Positions 23,284 through 34,018 of a stretch of 64,000 nucleotides of DNA are shown in pieces. This DNA comes from Clonostachys chloroleuca (taxonomy: Eukaryota; Ascomycota; Sordariomycetes; Hypocreales; Bionectriaceae). Both the position numbers and the translations under genes were made by a program. The notes beneath the pieces were generated by a model that was not told the DNA's origin, did no database searches, and saw only the letters and a program-made list of their open reading frames with translations. Location: the NCBI GenBank assembly GCA_037952775.1, contig JBANAY010000003.1, forward strand, positions 21,886,001 to 21,950,000, read 5' to 3'. The first letter of the stretch is position 1. Each line of letters begins with the position of its first letter.

Positions 23284-23679
23284 GCCGGCAGCGTTAGCTT
23301 ACCGCCAGTCTAGTTAATCCGGCGAAATGATGAGTAAGTGAGGCGTGCTGACATATAATCCTTGGATTTGGACCCTGAAAAAGATAGACTGATTCAGGGA
23401 CTTGGGCATGGGAAATGCTGACAGCACAAAGCAGCCAATCAAAGGGCAAGAAAACCCATGGGAACTAAACTAGAAGAGGACTAAAACGGCGGGCTTTTTA
23501 TAGCCAAAATCGGAAGATTCGATTTCTGTGTCATGAGTTCAATTAATCAACTGCAGTTCCAGCAGAACATGGTGCCCATCCGCTTCCCTTGAAATCTGCT
23601 CCATTCCGCTCTCACTCTATCTCATACATATCAATCTTCTTGCAAATAAACGCTCGGCAACTAGTTCAGCTACTGCAAC
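23284..23679. promoter_or_regulatory. Promoter region of the Zn2Cys6 regulator
   Basis: No gene. A TATA-like tttttatagcc lies near 23495 and a CT-rich stretch (ctcactctatctcatacatatc) just before the ATG. Confidence 0.4.
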
Positions 23680-24666
23680 ATGACGGTCATTCGTAAAGCC
23701 TGCCGAAACTGCAACCACTCTAAAAGGAAGTGTAACGTCCAACTGCCGAGCTGCCATCGCTGTGTTCAAAAAGGGCTCGACTGTGTATACGATCTCGACC
23801 ATCTAAATACAACCAATTATCGTTCTGGGAAGACGTCTGATTTCTGGCTCAAGCTCAAAGACTACGACAGACTTGGCCACTGTCTGCTGAGAATGTCGCA
23901 GTCATGCGCTCCAGGCATAGATCCTCACATCGGATATCCCGGGAAGAAGGAGCCCTATGACTACATTCGGCTGGGCTACGCATCTATCCCGGAGATCATC
24001 AAGGAGAAAAAGCCTGCCATCTTCATTCACCCAAAGTTGCAGTTACATAGTACTCACGCGAAGCATCTGGCTGGTTTCATAAGATCTGGTGTGGACGATG
24101 TGACCTTCCAGGACTTCACGCGCCTAGCTCAGATTGACATCGCCACCATACCCATTCAAGAAGCTTTGACTGCCTGCCAAGCGTTAATTATATATCTGGC
24201 GATGTACATTTTCTCCTCTGAAGAGTCGGAGCGTAAAGGAGCCGAAGATTCACTTGATGTGCTCTCCAAGTGGACAGATAATCTCTATACTAGTGCGCTG
24301 ACCTCCCAGCCAAACGGCCGGTCTCCATGGCAGCATTGGCTCTTCTGTGAAAGCGTGCGGCGTACCATCGTGTCGTCGTACGCCTTCTTTATGCTGTTAG
24401 ATAACTTCAGGCTCGGGTACTGTACAAATTGGCTCTTCTTAGAATCTCTCCCGTTCGACCAGCGCCCCGGTCTTTGGATGGCGAGTTCGGCCCAGGCATG
24501 GATCGCGGCGGCGGGTGCGAGGACAGGCCCTGATGTTGGCGAGAGGCTGAGCTCTGTCCACGAATTTGCGGAGAGCCATGCGGGTTCCGACCCTGGATTT
24601 TGCGGCGATATATTCATGATAATGCTTGCAATCAGCCATAACGGGTATAAAAGAGCAGGGGCATAG
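23680..24666 (+). CDS. Zn2Cys6 transcription factor
   Basis: Intronless, 328 residues. The N-terminus carries a complete binuclear cluster, CRNCNHSKRKC then CHRCVQKGLDC (residues 8-35), with the right Cys spacing. The remainder is helical with no conserved middle-homology motif that I can name, and it ends at GYKRAGA. It is a nuclear DNA-binding regulator by family. Its target is unknown; the NmrA-like gene 414 bp downstream on the same strand is a natural candidate. Compared with many family members it is short. Confidence 0.87.
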   Translation: MTVIRKACRNCNHSKRKCNVQLPSCHRCVQKGLDCVYDLDHLNTTNYRSGKTSDFWLKLKDYDRLGHCLLRMSQSCAPGIDPHIGYPGKKEPYDYIRLGYASIPEIIKEKKPAIFIHPKLQLHSTHAKHLAGFIRSGVDDVTFQDFTRLAQIDIATIPIQEALTACQALIIYLAMYIFSSEESERKGAEDSLDVLSKWTDNLYTSALTSQPNGRSPWQHWLFCESVRRTIVSSYAFFMLLDNFRLGYCTNWLFLESLPFDQRPGLWMASSAQAWIAAAGARTGPDVGERLSSVHEFAESHAGSDPGFCGDIFMIMLAISHNGYKRAGA

Positions 24667-25080
24667 ACGCAGCTTGCGGGAGCTAAGCTAGGTGTGGAAG
24701 CAATGGGGAGATCCGGTGATGGACCGTGATCTGACAATCGAGGTTTACCTCGAGACCCAGCGGGGTCTAGACTGGTTTGGGCATGTGCAGTAACTGGATG
24801 ATACACTTCACAACACCCGTCAGGCGTATCATTTCCCTCACCTCCGCCATTAACTAGGCCCCATAGTCCAGCTTGCGTCTGTAAGCTTCCCAATACGCAG
24901 TAGCTCCCGCTATGTCTGAGCAACAGATATATCATCAGTTAGTCTCCTGGGGATATAAAAGCAAGCACACACCTCACAACAACTTATCAGTCTTTAACAC
25001 AAGCCATCATCACATTTCTATTTCTATCTTGACCCCTATCTAAACTTTCTCACGTCTCGTGACAAGTCGCTCTTGCCAAT
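24667..25080. promoter_or_regulatory. Promoter region of the NmrA-like gene
   Basis: A TATA box (gatataaaag) lies at about 24952-24961, 120 bp before the ATG, followed by a CT/CA-rich leader (cacctcacaacaac, tttctatttctatctt). This is a well-formed fungal core promoter. No gene is seen in the rest. Confidence 0.6.
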
Positions 25081-26185
25081 ATGTCCTCGGAAAAGCCTCT
25101 TCTCGTGGTGTGTGGTGCCACTGGTACCCAGGGAGGTTCAGTCGTTTCGCACTTCCTCTCCAAGTCACCATGTCCGTACAAAATTCGTGGCCTCACTCGG
25201 AATCCATCCTCACCGAAATCTCTCGCTCTGGCCTCGAAAGGAGTGGAGATGGTGGCGGCCAATTTCGCTGATCCCGCCTCACTCGATGCTGCTTTCGCTG
25301 GCGCGTCCTACATTTATGGTACCAATGACTTCTGGGTATTTTATGAGGACCCAGTGAGCAAAGAGAAGGCCAAAGCTGCTGGCAAGTCTCTCATGATTCT
25401 GAGCAAAGAGAATGATACCTTCGAGAACAAGAACATCATCGACGCGGCTGCCAAGGTCAGCACGCTCCAACGGCTCGTCTTGAGCAGCCAGGCCTACACT
25501 GCGAAGGTCAGCGGTGGAAAGATCTCCAACTGCCACCATTTTGACGGCAAGGCCATCGCTGAAGAGTACCTCCGCTCAGACCACCCGAAGCTTTGGGAGA
25601 AGACGAATGTGATCTTTTGTGGGTTTTACTTGGAGAATCTCGTTAGAGCGGTCGGTGAGATGATGCGACCGAAGCTGGTATGTGCATTGATCCTTCCGAA
25701 CAATTATCCATGGAAGCGGTTGTCTAACCCTAATTTATCTGTTCAAGACCGAAGAAGGTCTTGTTCTATATATGGATGACGCTGTGGCCTCGGCTCCCTT
25801 TCCTTACTACTCTGCTGTCAACGACACAGGCCCACTTGTCGAAGCTCTAATCCGCGCTCCGCCAAGCAACAGAGTGATCGGCGTCAACGAATGGTTGAAC
25901 TTGAAGGACTTAGCAGTGTTGATTGGAGAGGCTATGGGAAAGAAGGTTGAATTCGTGAATGAGAACCCGGTATTTGACATGGGGGGAGACGTAGAAAGAA
26001 TGCAGGACAACTTGGAGATGCTGATGTTCGGTGTCGAATTTGGGTATGACGGCGGCAAAGTGGACAAGACTGTCGTGAAACCAACGGAACTGGGAGTTCC
26101 TCTGGCCTTGCGTTCGGTGAAAGATTGGGTTAAGGATCAAGACTGGGCCAGTGTGTATGGGATTAAAGATGGTCTCTCCGCCTAG
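25081..26185 (+). CDS. NmrA-like NAD(P)-binding protein
   Basis: Exons 25081-25677 and 25748-26185, joined across a 70-bp intron (GTATGT to CAAG), encode 344 residues. The N-terminal Rossmann motif is VVCGATGTQGGSVV (residues 9-22), followed by GLTRNP and GVEMVAANFADPASL, which is the NmrA pattern. Members are atypical short-chain dehydrogenase-fold proteins that bind dinucleotides; some regulate GATA factors and others are reductases. The catalytic YxxxK is not obvious, so a sensor or reductase role cannot be separated. A strong TATA promoter precedes it. Confidence 0.9.
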
Positions 26186-26289
26186 AGACGGCTAGCATGA
26201 AGTAAGATCACCACTCAACTATGAATACTTGTCAAATCAATAACTCGTTCCAAAGAGAGATATTAATCTCTCAGGAATAAATCCCATCC

Positions 26290-28503
26290 CTATCCAAGAA
26301 GAGTTTCTAACTTCATGTCCCACATAACATCCACCCAGTGGACCATGGTGATATTCTGAACTGTGTTCCGTTGCCTCCGCTCGGCCAACATGTCAGCTTT
26401 TAGCCATACATGCTCTATTATCTTTATTCCGCGATCCACCAAGTCCAGTCCAACGTAACGGTCCAACATCTTCAGTCTATCGATCACCACTGTTCTCCAA
26501 TGCGAAACAATGGCTTTCTTACTGAATAAGGAGGTGACTCCCTGATAGGCCTTTCGTGTTTCCGGAAGAATGTTCGTATGCTCTTCGCTAGGATACTGCA
26601 AAGCGCTACCAGCAATCATAAGAGCTGGCAATTGAATAGCTCTTGTACCCGAGGATTCTGGTAATGAAGTCAAAAGGGTTGAAATATTGGTCGCAAAGGG
26701 CGACCATCACCTCAAGCCGGTAACTTGATGAATCCGCAGTAGATATGGCGATTGGCATTCCCATTGCGTTATATAAAATATCTTTTCCATCGTCCACTAA
26801 TTCAGGAAATACTCGGAAACTTTCCAGAATAATGGAGAGTTGATACACCTGGGCAATAGTCAAAAAATGGTGCAACGGTGTCTGAGTGTCACACTTTCTT
26901 CGAACTGTTCCGCTAGTGGTGTTTTATACTCCCGGACCTTGTCGATGACACGCCTTGCGTTCCTCAAAAGCGCAGCCCTAAATGTTCGCTTAGTATCATC
27001 TGAAGATGATTCCGTACGAATGCGATGGACCAGACGTTCTTGGCGAGTGATAGATCCCGCTTAGGCCATGTATATTAATAATGGCATACTGATGCCCGTC
27101 CATGGATGTGGTTGTGAGCCTTGAGACTCTACCCAATCACACAACGGAAAGAGATAGTTAACTACCGACGGTTCTTGATCAATATGGAAAGAAGATATGG
27201 TTTCCCAATAAGCTATAATTCTAATCATGAACCTGACTGTTGGAGAAGAACGACATCGATCCGCAGCAGAATAATTCTTAGCCGCAGAATCACGATTTAG
27301 TGTCAATTCTTTGAACAGAGCATGTGTTCCGAAAAGAAATGATGTGTCTGTCGACGAAGCATCATGCCATGACTGCATGCCACCCTGTCAGTTCGTTGAT
27401 GAGACAAGATATATAGTGAGAATACCTACAGAGGTTGTTCCAAGCAGGATAGTGCCCAACAGGGTAGTCTTAGGGTAGTCTTCAAGCGTGATTCAGACCC
27501 AGACTGATTCTTACTTGATGGCTCCGAGATTTCTGAAGATAAGACAGCTATCGCTGTCGTGCGATGCTGGAGTGCCTCTGTTGACAAAAAGTTCTGTCGC
27601 TGGTAGAGATGAGCAGCGGACTTAGAAAGCATGCAGTTTAGTATCAGAAGATGAGCCCGGATTATTTCAGCTACTACCATGCGGAAGGGATTCTGAGGCG
27701 AGTCGAAACTGGAGTTTATAACGCAGACCAGAGAAGAATAATAGTGGACAAGGTCATCTTCTCGTGAGTTGATCGGTGATAGCGAGTGACACGGTGGATT
27801 GGCCTCGTGTATGAGCTCATGTTCAAGGGTCGGTCCACAAATTCTGATGTCGATATCGAAAGATTGTGTGTAGTCGATTGAGGTAGGGATATAGCCTTGA
27901 GATGTCGTTATAGGGAACTCAGCACCAGACTGCTCGCTTACCCATCCCGACCAACCCACATTGTCATCATCTAGAAGTATTTCTGACGCTGCGGTTATCT
28001 CAGAAAGCCCTATTCCAAGGAGACTATGCTCTTGACTTGATATAGTCCCTACAGGCTCGCTCACAATACTCCCAGGTGATGAGGATACCGTCTCTTGACG
28101 CGGAGACGCAGCCTCAGCCACCAATACAGAATGGAGTCGTGAGGCTTCCTTTTCGAAAACGTTCCAGAAGGGTTCCATGCTATCTCCCGCTGCCGGACGT
28201 TGATCTCGACTTCGGAGAACCTCGTGCTTTCCTGACCATTTGACCGACGTGCGGTATCCCGGGCAAGTGGCACCACCTCGGAGGCAATTCAAACAATTGG
28301 GTACTGTCTCGTTGATTTGACACGCTAGAATATCCTGTGAGCAGTTGCTGTCGTTCAAGCGCAGAAGACCACATACCCTTTGCTTGCATCGAGCACAGCC
28401 CGCTGACACCACGGTCGTTAGCGCAGCTCAAAGAACCAGGTGGGAAAAGCCTAGGACTTTGGAACTTACAGCGAGACTTCAGTTTGCTTCTGGTGGTCGA
28501 CAT
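26290..28503 (-). pseudogene. Zn2Cys6/PF11951 regulator, multiply disrupted
   Basis: An ATG at 28503 starts TTRSKLKSR; after an intron the cluster begins GCARCKQR. A 52-bp intron with good sites (28324-28375) then leads into a frame giving RVK, but NETVPNCLNCLRGG lies in the next frame, so one base is missing at the third Cys (about 28314). Further on, family-like segments change frame or stop: an in-frame TAA at 27061-27063 follows LLIYMA, exactly where AGSITRQERLVHRI continues; frame changes lie near 26890 and 26680. The last segment (ITMVHWVDVMWDMKLETLLG) ends at 26290. Intron positions in the middle are approximate. The original would have been a zinc-cluster regulator; it is unlikely to be made whole now. 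Confidence 0.8.
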
Positions 28504-29035
28504 TCTGGCTGGGTCGGAGGTGTCAGTATCCTTCTTGTTGAAAAAGCAAGGAGTTAGGCCCATCGGGGTGATGATCACTCTTCGCCTCGGAATTCCCGAA
28601 AGAGGCCAAGACTTCCCATTGATAAGGGTAGCGGGCCATTGCCTAGCAATTGGTCTAAACCCCAGACTTCTCCTGCTAACACACGCGGGCCTTTACTAAC
28701 CAACCCCAGACCCCTCCTGTACGAGTCAAGGCATGAACCTTGTTGCAAGCTAGTATTTACTGCATGTGTTAAAGATGGAGCTTGGTGCCACTCAGAGTTG
28801 AATTGTTCCTCCGGATACTCTCCCGTATCACTCAGGTTGATGAGATGCGGCGAGCTTACACATACGTCATTACTGCCGTTTGATGTGCCAGTCTAAATTT
28901 TATCTGCCAATAAGAGTAGGGTACATGCCTTGCTCAACATCCTTTCCAAATATTGGATTACGTTGCCGACGAACACAAACTATAGCAGCACACCGTTCCC
29001 CCGGTGTGAAGATTGAATCAACACCACAAGATTCA
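28504..29035. other. Intergenic, no supported gene
   Basis: Between the divergently lost regulator and the end of the MoaF-type gene. No coding sequence is supported. Confidence 0.4.
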
Positions 29036-29875
29036 CTACGATCTTGATGGCTTCGCTGGCTGGGAAAGTATGCCGGCTGGATTGGCTTCCGCAAGAATCG
29101 TAGCGTATGATCCGAAGCTCATGCGAACCACTCGCTGAGGCTTTGGATCCCAGCAGAAGAAGCGTCCCGTGGATCGCATCTTCTCAAGGTCAACCACCAC
29201 CACCGACTCCACGGGCATAATGGTCTCAGTCCAGAACAGAAGATACAGAGATTCTCCCAGCTTCAGCATCTTGCACTCCTCGGCATCAGCCAACCCCTTT
29301 TCTGTTCCAGCCAAGCAGTGCCAGGCCAAAGTACCCTGGTTCAAATAAATATGCTCATATGCATCCCGAGGGGTGTAGCGGTACAGGATGTGCTTCCCGA
29401 TCAACTCGTCTGTAGGCTGATACGCCTCAACGGGGGTGTTCCCGCTCATGGTAGCATTCGTGAACTTGGTCCACGTTCTTCGCTCCCCAGCGACGCCAGT
29501 AAATCCGGAGACCCCTACCACCGCCTGGCCAGTGATGATGTCAAGAACCAGGCTCACTTGTTCTTCATATGCTGGTTTGTAGAAGTCTATGAAAAACACG
29601 TTGGGGCGTACTTCGAATGCGTCGTATTCCGCTTCGCCCTTCAGGCCCGTGTGGTCAGGTTGATTTCCCCCATCCACGATCTGCCATGTGAGATTCTTGT
29701 CGTCGGAGAATGAGTGAGAAATTCGATACCCATTATCGAATGCATGCTCGAATGATTTTCCAGCCAGTTTATTGGATTTCTCCATGCGGTGCTCGCCATA
29801 CCCAACGGCAAGCTCCTCTAGAGTCGGCCAGTCTGAAACTGGGACAAAGCCTGGAGTTCCCGCACTTGCGTTCAT
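29036..29875 (-). CDS. MoaF-family (lipocalin-like) protein
   Basis: Intronless, 279 residues. The N-terminal half has WPTLEELAVGYGEHRM, FDNGYRISHSFSDDKNLTWQ and the strand FEVRPNVFFIDFYKP. The C-terminal half has DAYEHIYLNQGTLAWHCLAG, EKGLADAEECKMLKLGESLY, LFWTETIMPVESVVVVDLEK and MRSTGRFFCWD, the strong MoaF C-terminal pattern. The name comes from bacterial molybdenum-cofactor loci, yet a direct role in cofactor synthesis is unproven. The double lipocalin-like fold suggests small-molecule binding or isomerisation. No Moco genes are nearby. In-frame ATG at 29875 starts the protein. Confidence 0.82.
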   Translation of the reverse strand: MNASAGTPGFVPVSDWPTLEELAVGYGEHRMEKSNKLAGKSFEHAFDNGYRISHSFSDDKNLTWQIVDGGNQPDHTGLKGEAEYDAFEVRPNVFFIDFYKPAYEEQVSLVLDIITGQAVVGVSGFTGVAGERRTWTKFTNATMSGNTPVEAYQPTDELIGKHILYRYTPRDAYEHIYLNQGTLAWHCLAGTEKGLADAEECKMLKLGESLYLLFWTETIMPVESVVVVDLEKMRSTGRFFCWDPKPQRVVRMSFGSYATILAEANPAGILSQPAKPSRS

Positions 29876-30581
29876 GTTGGAAAGAAGAAATGATAGGTCC
29901 GGATGAAGAAAATATAGTATTTTTGTTCTGGCTGAAGCTGACAGATATCAAGAAAGTGATGTTGATAATTATCCATTTGTCTACGAGAGCCCAATCTTTA
30001 TCTACTCATCTATGAACGATCGTCAATACACAATTCGGTAGCATCCCTGCTTAGACTCGCAGAATGCCGAACAGCCAATCCATCAGACTCGCGTTAAATC
30101 TCCTCAAGAAGTTTAGAATAATCAAAATTGTGGCCCAGGCCAGATCCTCCGTTCTCCACCTCGGTCTCTTCCTCTCAAAAGGCACAGCGCAGGAGTGTGG
30201 TTGTGTGGATGCATCATGACTTGCATCTCCACCTCGCACTTTCTGCCCGGAATAAGTTTAGTGTTTCTCTTCACGAACCTCCGCTCACCCGATCGGTGCA
30301 ACTGCCCTCAATTCATCAGCTGGCTAATACATAGTGTGGGTAATCCCGATAGTAACCAAACATCAGTTAATGTGCATGGCCCTGGATACTTTGTGGTATG
30401 GTACTGTCCTGTAGAAATCAATCATTTGCTGATATCGATGACATGGGTTGAATCAATGTCGTTGATCAAGGAGATAGGACATAAGTCTAAGAGAGATGTC
30501 CAACATCTGGAATCTTATAAATGATTCCAACCCCCTCAGCATCTTCAAATCCGTAAAACAAGGCAAATATAAACAATCGCA
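29876..30581. other. Intergenic, no supported gene
   Basis: Divergent promoter space between the MoaF-type gene and the permease relic. No coding sequence is supported. Confidence 0.45.
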
Positions 30582-31322
30582 ATGAATGACGATTCCTCAA
30601 TCAGGAAGGGCGATGGCCTCAAAAAGACTGCCTCTTGCTCTGAAGCTATGAATGAATCCATCCGGCAGAATCTCACGGATGAAGAACGCCTAGGCCAGCT
30701 TGGACATCAACGAGAGCTTCTCCGAACATTCTCTCTCCCAGCTCTTGGTGCACTATGCCTCTGCTTAATGACGACATAGGAGGCGCTCTCTACAGTAATC
30801 GCTCCTGCATTGATCAGTGGTGGTCCTCCGTGCTTATTCTACAATTAGTATGCTGATGCAGTCGATCAATGATGGGAGCTCAGAATGTATTAATAGCTGA
30901 CTGCTCAGTGTTCCGTCATTTATCTGCACTATCTGCATCGCCGTTCCCTTGCGGAGATTGCCTCAATCTATCCTACGGCTATTATCGGTCTATACCTTTC
31001 ATATCTCTCGCCAATCTTCTTCATGGTTATCTTCGGCCGCTCCCAGCTACGTCTTGAAGACTTCGGACCATTTCGAATGCCAGGAGCTATGGGCATCGCT
31101 GCAAACATAATCAGCGTGGTATGGATGATCGTCGTCATGATCTTCAGCACGTTTCCGCTTACTCTGCCCGTGACGGCGCAAAACATGAACTACTCCATCG
31201 TCGTTGTAGCTGGATGGTCCATGTTTGGACTTGTTTATCATCTCTGGGCCGGAATACATAAGTTTCAAGTCCCGTTGACAAACTTGTCTGTCCCTCTGGA
31301 CACTACCCAAGTCAATGAATAG
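30582..31322 (+). pseudogene. Amino-acid/choline permease (APC family) relic with internal deletion
   Basis: The N-terminus (residues 1-65, then a TAG at 30777-30779) continues in the same frame as EALSTVIAPALISGGPPCLFYN. A conserved intron at 30848-30908 leads to FICTICIAVPL; one base is then missing near 30947, giving AEIASIYPTA. Directly after this the sequence jumps to LYLSYLSPIFFMVIFGRSQ, which belongs to a much later helix, and runs to the normal C-terminus (PLTLPVTAQNMNYSIVVVAG). About 250-300 residues between TM2 and roughly TM9 are gone (estimate from family size). The stop replaces a Trp expected in MTTWEALS. Confidence 0.82.
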
Positions 31323-31562
31323 AGGGAAGAGAGAGTATAGAATCCCCGCCTTTCCCCCCTTCGTATGTTGATACAGGTAGACTTATTGTACATTACTGAT
31401 AAAGGTATTGGCAAGTTGATGTCACTGCTAAGCGTGTTGGAATCAGATACAAGTGAGACAATCACCTTTCAAGAATGAAAATAACCACAATCCAACCTTT
31501 AGAACGTCAATTTGCAAGATACGGCTGGAAAAAAGTGAATTGGTCAAAAAATAAGGTGGCTA

Positions 31563-32543
31563 CTAATAACGAGAAGAGTGCATGATACCATATTGATCGT
31601 AGCCGAGACTTCGTGTTGCCGAAGAAACAATATAACGAGTGGTTTTTGGGTTATGGGTAGTATCAACCCCCGTGGGATGGAGTTCTTCCATGGCCTCCCT
31701 GTGCTTACTCATGGGCTTGTTATCTCGAAGCCGTTGCTTCTCGAAGAACACATACCCACAGTAGAATGCTTTGCTAGTGTTGCCATCCATCACGCCTTTC
31801 TGTGCTAAGAATGCCTTCATTGTCTGTGGGTTGAGAGTGCCGGAACCCTCGGGGAGCATGTCACTCAGGGCTCGCGCAAAGGCTGCCTGCGTCACCCCCT
31901 TGGCCAGGAGAGCTCGCATTTTTCGTCGCACCTCCCTGGGCGTTTCGAAGATGTCGACATCGCCTTCTTCCTCTCCAGGAAGAATGTAGTCGCCTGTGTC
32001 AAGAAGACGCTCCATGGAATCGGATTTACCCTTGGCGGCACTCTTGGTCGGCTTCTTCTTTGTGCTAGCTATTGGCTTTATCTTGTTTCTCTCGGGGATT
32101 TCTATAGGCAGGCCTTGCAGCTCTCGTTTGTGGAAAAACAACGAAGCCTTCTTGTGAACATCGCTCGTTTGGTCAGGGGAGGTCAAGTAACCCAGGAATG
32201 TCCAATACTCTGTAGGATCGACTCCGATGGTCTTTTGGAACTCGGCTTCCGTCTGGGCGCCAGACTCAATCCATGTGCGAATCTTTGTCCGGACTTCGCC
32301 GGGCGTGTCACTATAGGACAGCAAGCGCGGATCGTCGTCGTCGATTTTCTCCTCATCATCTGGGAACAAGATCCTTTCAATCAAGTCTGCGTCCATGGGG
32401 CCAAGGAAATTCTTGAAAGTAATCCTTCCACCATCTTTTGTGGACGTCCCCCCTCTGGTCGATGTTCCCCCTCTGCTAATATTGGGACTTCGTTCCCCCA
32501 GCGGGGGCACATCAACAGGGAGCGGGATTTGCGTTTGCTTCAT
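31563..32543 (-). CDS. DUF7726-like duplicated-domain protein
   Basis: Intronless, 326 residues. The N-terminus is Gly/Thr/Pro-rich with a repeated GGTSTRGGTST. Two similar helical modules follow: DTPGEVRTKIRTWIESGAQ with EYWTFLG (about residues 78-120) and ETPREVRRKMRALLAKGVTQ with MKAFLAQKG (about 200-255). They are separated by a Lys-rich linker. This repeat pattern matches fungal proteins with DUF7726, thought to be helix-turn-helix-like; I recall the family name but not a proven function. The C-terminus is basic. A chromatin or DNA-associated role is possible but unproved. Confidence 0.72.
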   Translation of the reverse strand: MKQTQIPLPVDVPPLGERSPNISRGGTSTRGGTSTKDGGRITFKNFLGPMDADLIERILFPDDEEKIDDDDPRLLSYSDTPGEVRTKIRTWIESGAQTEAEFQKTIGVDPTEYWTFLGYLTSPDQTSDVHKKASLFFHKRELQGLPIEIPERNKIKPIASTKKKPTKSAAKGKSDSMERLLDTGDYILPGEEEGDVDIFETPREVRRKMRALLAKGVTQAAFARALSDMLPEGSGTLNPQTMKAFLAQKGVMDGNTSKAFYCGYVFFEKQRLRDNKPMSKHREAMEELHPTGVDTTHNPKTTRYIVSSATRSLGYDQYGIMHSSRY

Positions 32544-33301
32544 TTGGAATGTTTGCCCAAGGCTTGAGATACAGAGCTGTATATGTATGACGTAGAGTTG
32601 CCTGCATTACCATGAAATGAAGCGGGGAGTTTTTGTTTATCTGTGGCGAACGAAATCGCGTCTGACACAAAACGCGTCTGTACGTACGTCATGTGGTCAG
32701 TGCTCAGGAATAATCACCTACCCTGTAGCGGACCGGCAAGCTTCAATCCTAGGCCGCAAACCACTGCTTATCACTTTGAATCAATAATAAATAGTGATGG
32801 GGAAAATATAAAAAGTTATCTACAGAATGGCATATATAGATATTGGGGCCCTGATTTCTAATTCATTCTCTGACTCCGAGTGATAGAGGGAGCAGTTATA
32901 ATTTGAAGCTTTGTGATGTGCCAGCAGAAAGATTCTCCACGGGAGATCATAATTGTGAAGAAGAACGAGTAACAATTTTGTGTTACTTTTTGAGAATAAT
33001 AAGCACGTTCAGATCAATACAACACTAGAGGACCGTTTAGTCAATGCTAGTGTGGTAATATGACTTACAAGCGGCTCTGAAAAATGTACAAGTAGGCCTC
33101 AACTATTACCATCGGCTGCAAAGTAATAGATATACCTATTATCTCTCCAAGAATAGCTAGGAGTAATAAAATAAAATAAAAACACGCGTATTTACTAGGT
33201 ACCTAAGGCATGCTGCCAGGTGTAGCTTAAGCATCTGAATGAGTTTGGATTTGTTCTGAAATTCAAGCTTGCGTAATATATAATCCACCCAGAAGATTAC
33301 T
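32544..33301. other. Intergenic, A/T-rich, no supported gene
   Basis: Nearly 760 bp with many short stops. It holds the promoter of the DUF7726-like gene and the 3' end of the DJ-1-type gene, and nothing else visible. Confidence 0.5.
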
Positions 33302-34018
33302 TTAAGCTTGGGCAGGAACATCCGCACACTTAAACAAGGTTGAGAAAGGGTCGTCTGTCGATGAGCTGGCCCTCGTAAACTCCATCCCATTGGCGATGTT
33401 GTTTGCAAACTCTTCACCATACTCAGACGCAACCCAGGCCAGCGTAGCGTCAATGCCAGCACTGACGCCAGACGAGGTCCAAATGTTCCCATCTCGAACC
33501 CACCGCGCCTTGGCAACCCAATTGACCTTGGGGCCGTAAGCGACACACTCTTTCCAGAGCGCCTTGTTCGTCGTGGCACTTCTGCCATCCAGCACGCCAG
33601 CCTGCGCCGCCAGTGAAGCCCCATTGCAGACAGTAATCAATGTGCCGAGTTTTGGCACAGTCTCGCTGATCCATTGCCTCAGTTTGGGTGTAGTCTCGAA
33701 TCCACCGTATCCTCCAGGGATGATCAGCACGTCAAGTGCGGGGGCATCTTCAAAGGTGTGAGTAGGCAGAACACTTTGTCCCGCAGAGTGTTTGCCTTTC
33801 TTGATGGTCGAAACCGGGTCCAGAGTTTCGGCAATTGTCGATACTGTGATATTATGCGACAAGGATATGTCATTCACCACTTCCATAGGACCAAAGGCAT
33901 CCAGGGCTTCGAAGCCAGGGTACACCAGAAGGCCAAAGTGCCTCGGGTCTAAGTGAGGGTTAGCGATCGATTTATCATGCAGGAATCTTTATAGCTTACG
34001 AGTCGATTCTGACGCCAT
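33302..34018 (-). CDS. DJ-1/PfpI family protein
   Basis: A 19-bp first exon (34000-34018), a 51-bp intron and exon 33302-33948 give 221 residues. The tiny first exon is supported because it restores the ATG and the family N-terminus HFGLLVYPGFEALDAFGP; without it the frame starts at a GTG. The nucleophile elbow is LITVCNGASLAAQAGVLDG with the reactive Cys, and IIPGGYGG and SSGVSAGIDATLAWV follow the glutamine-amidotransferase-like fold. Members include isonitrile hydratases, glyoxalase-III-type and stress proteins; the TSSGVSAGID segment resembles the isonitrile-hydratase-like group, but the reaction is not certain. Confidence 0.87.
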
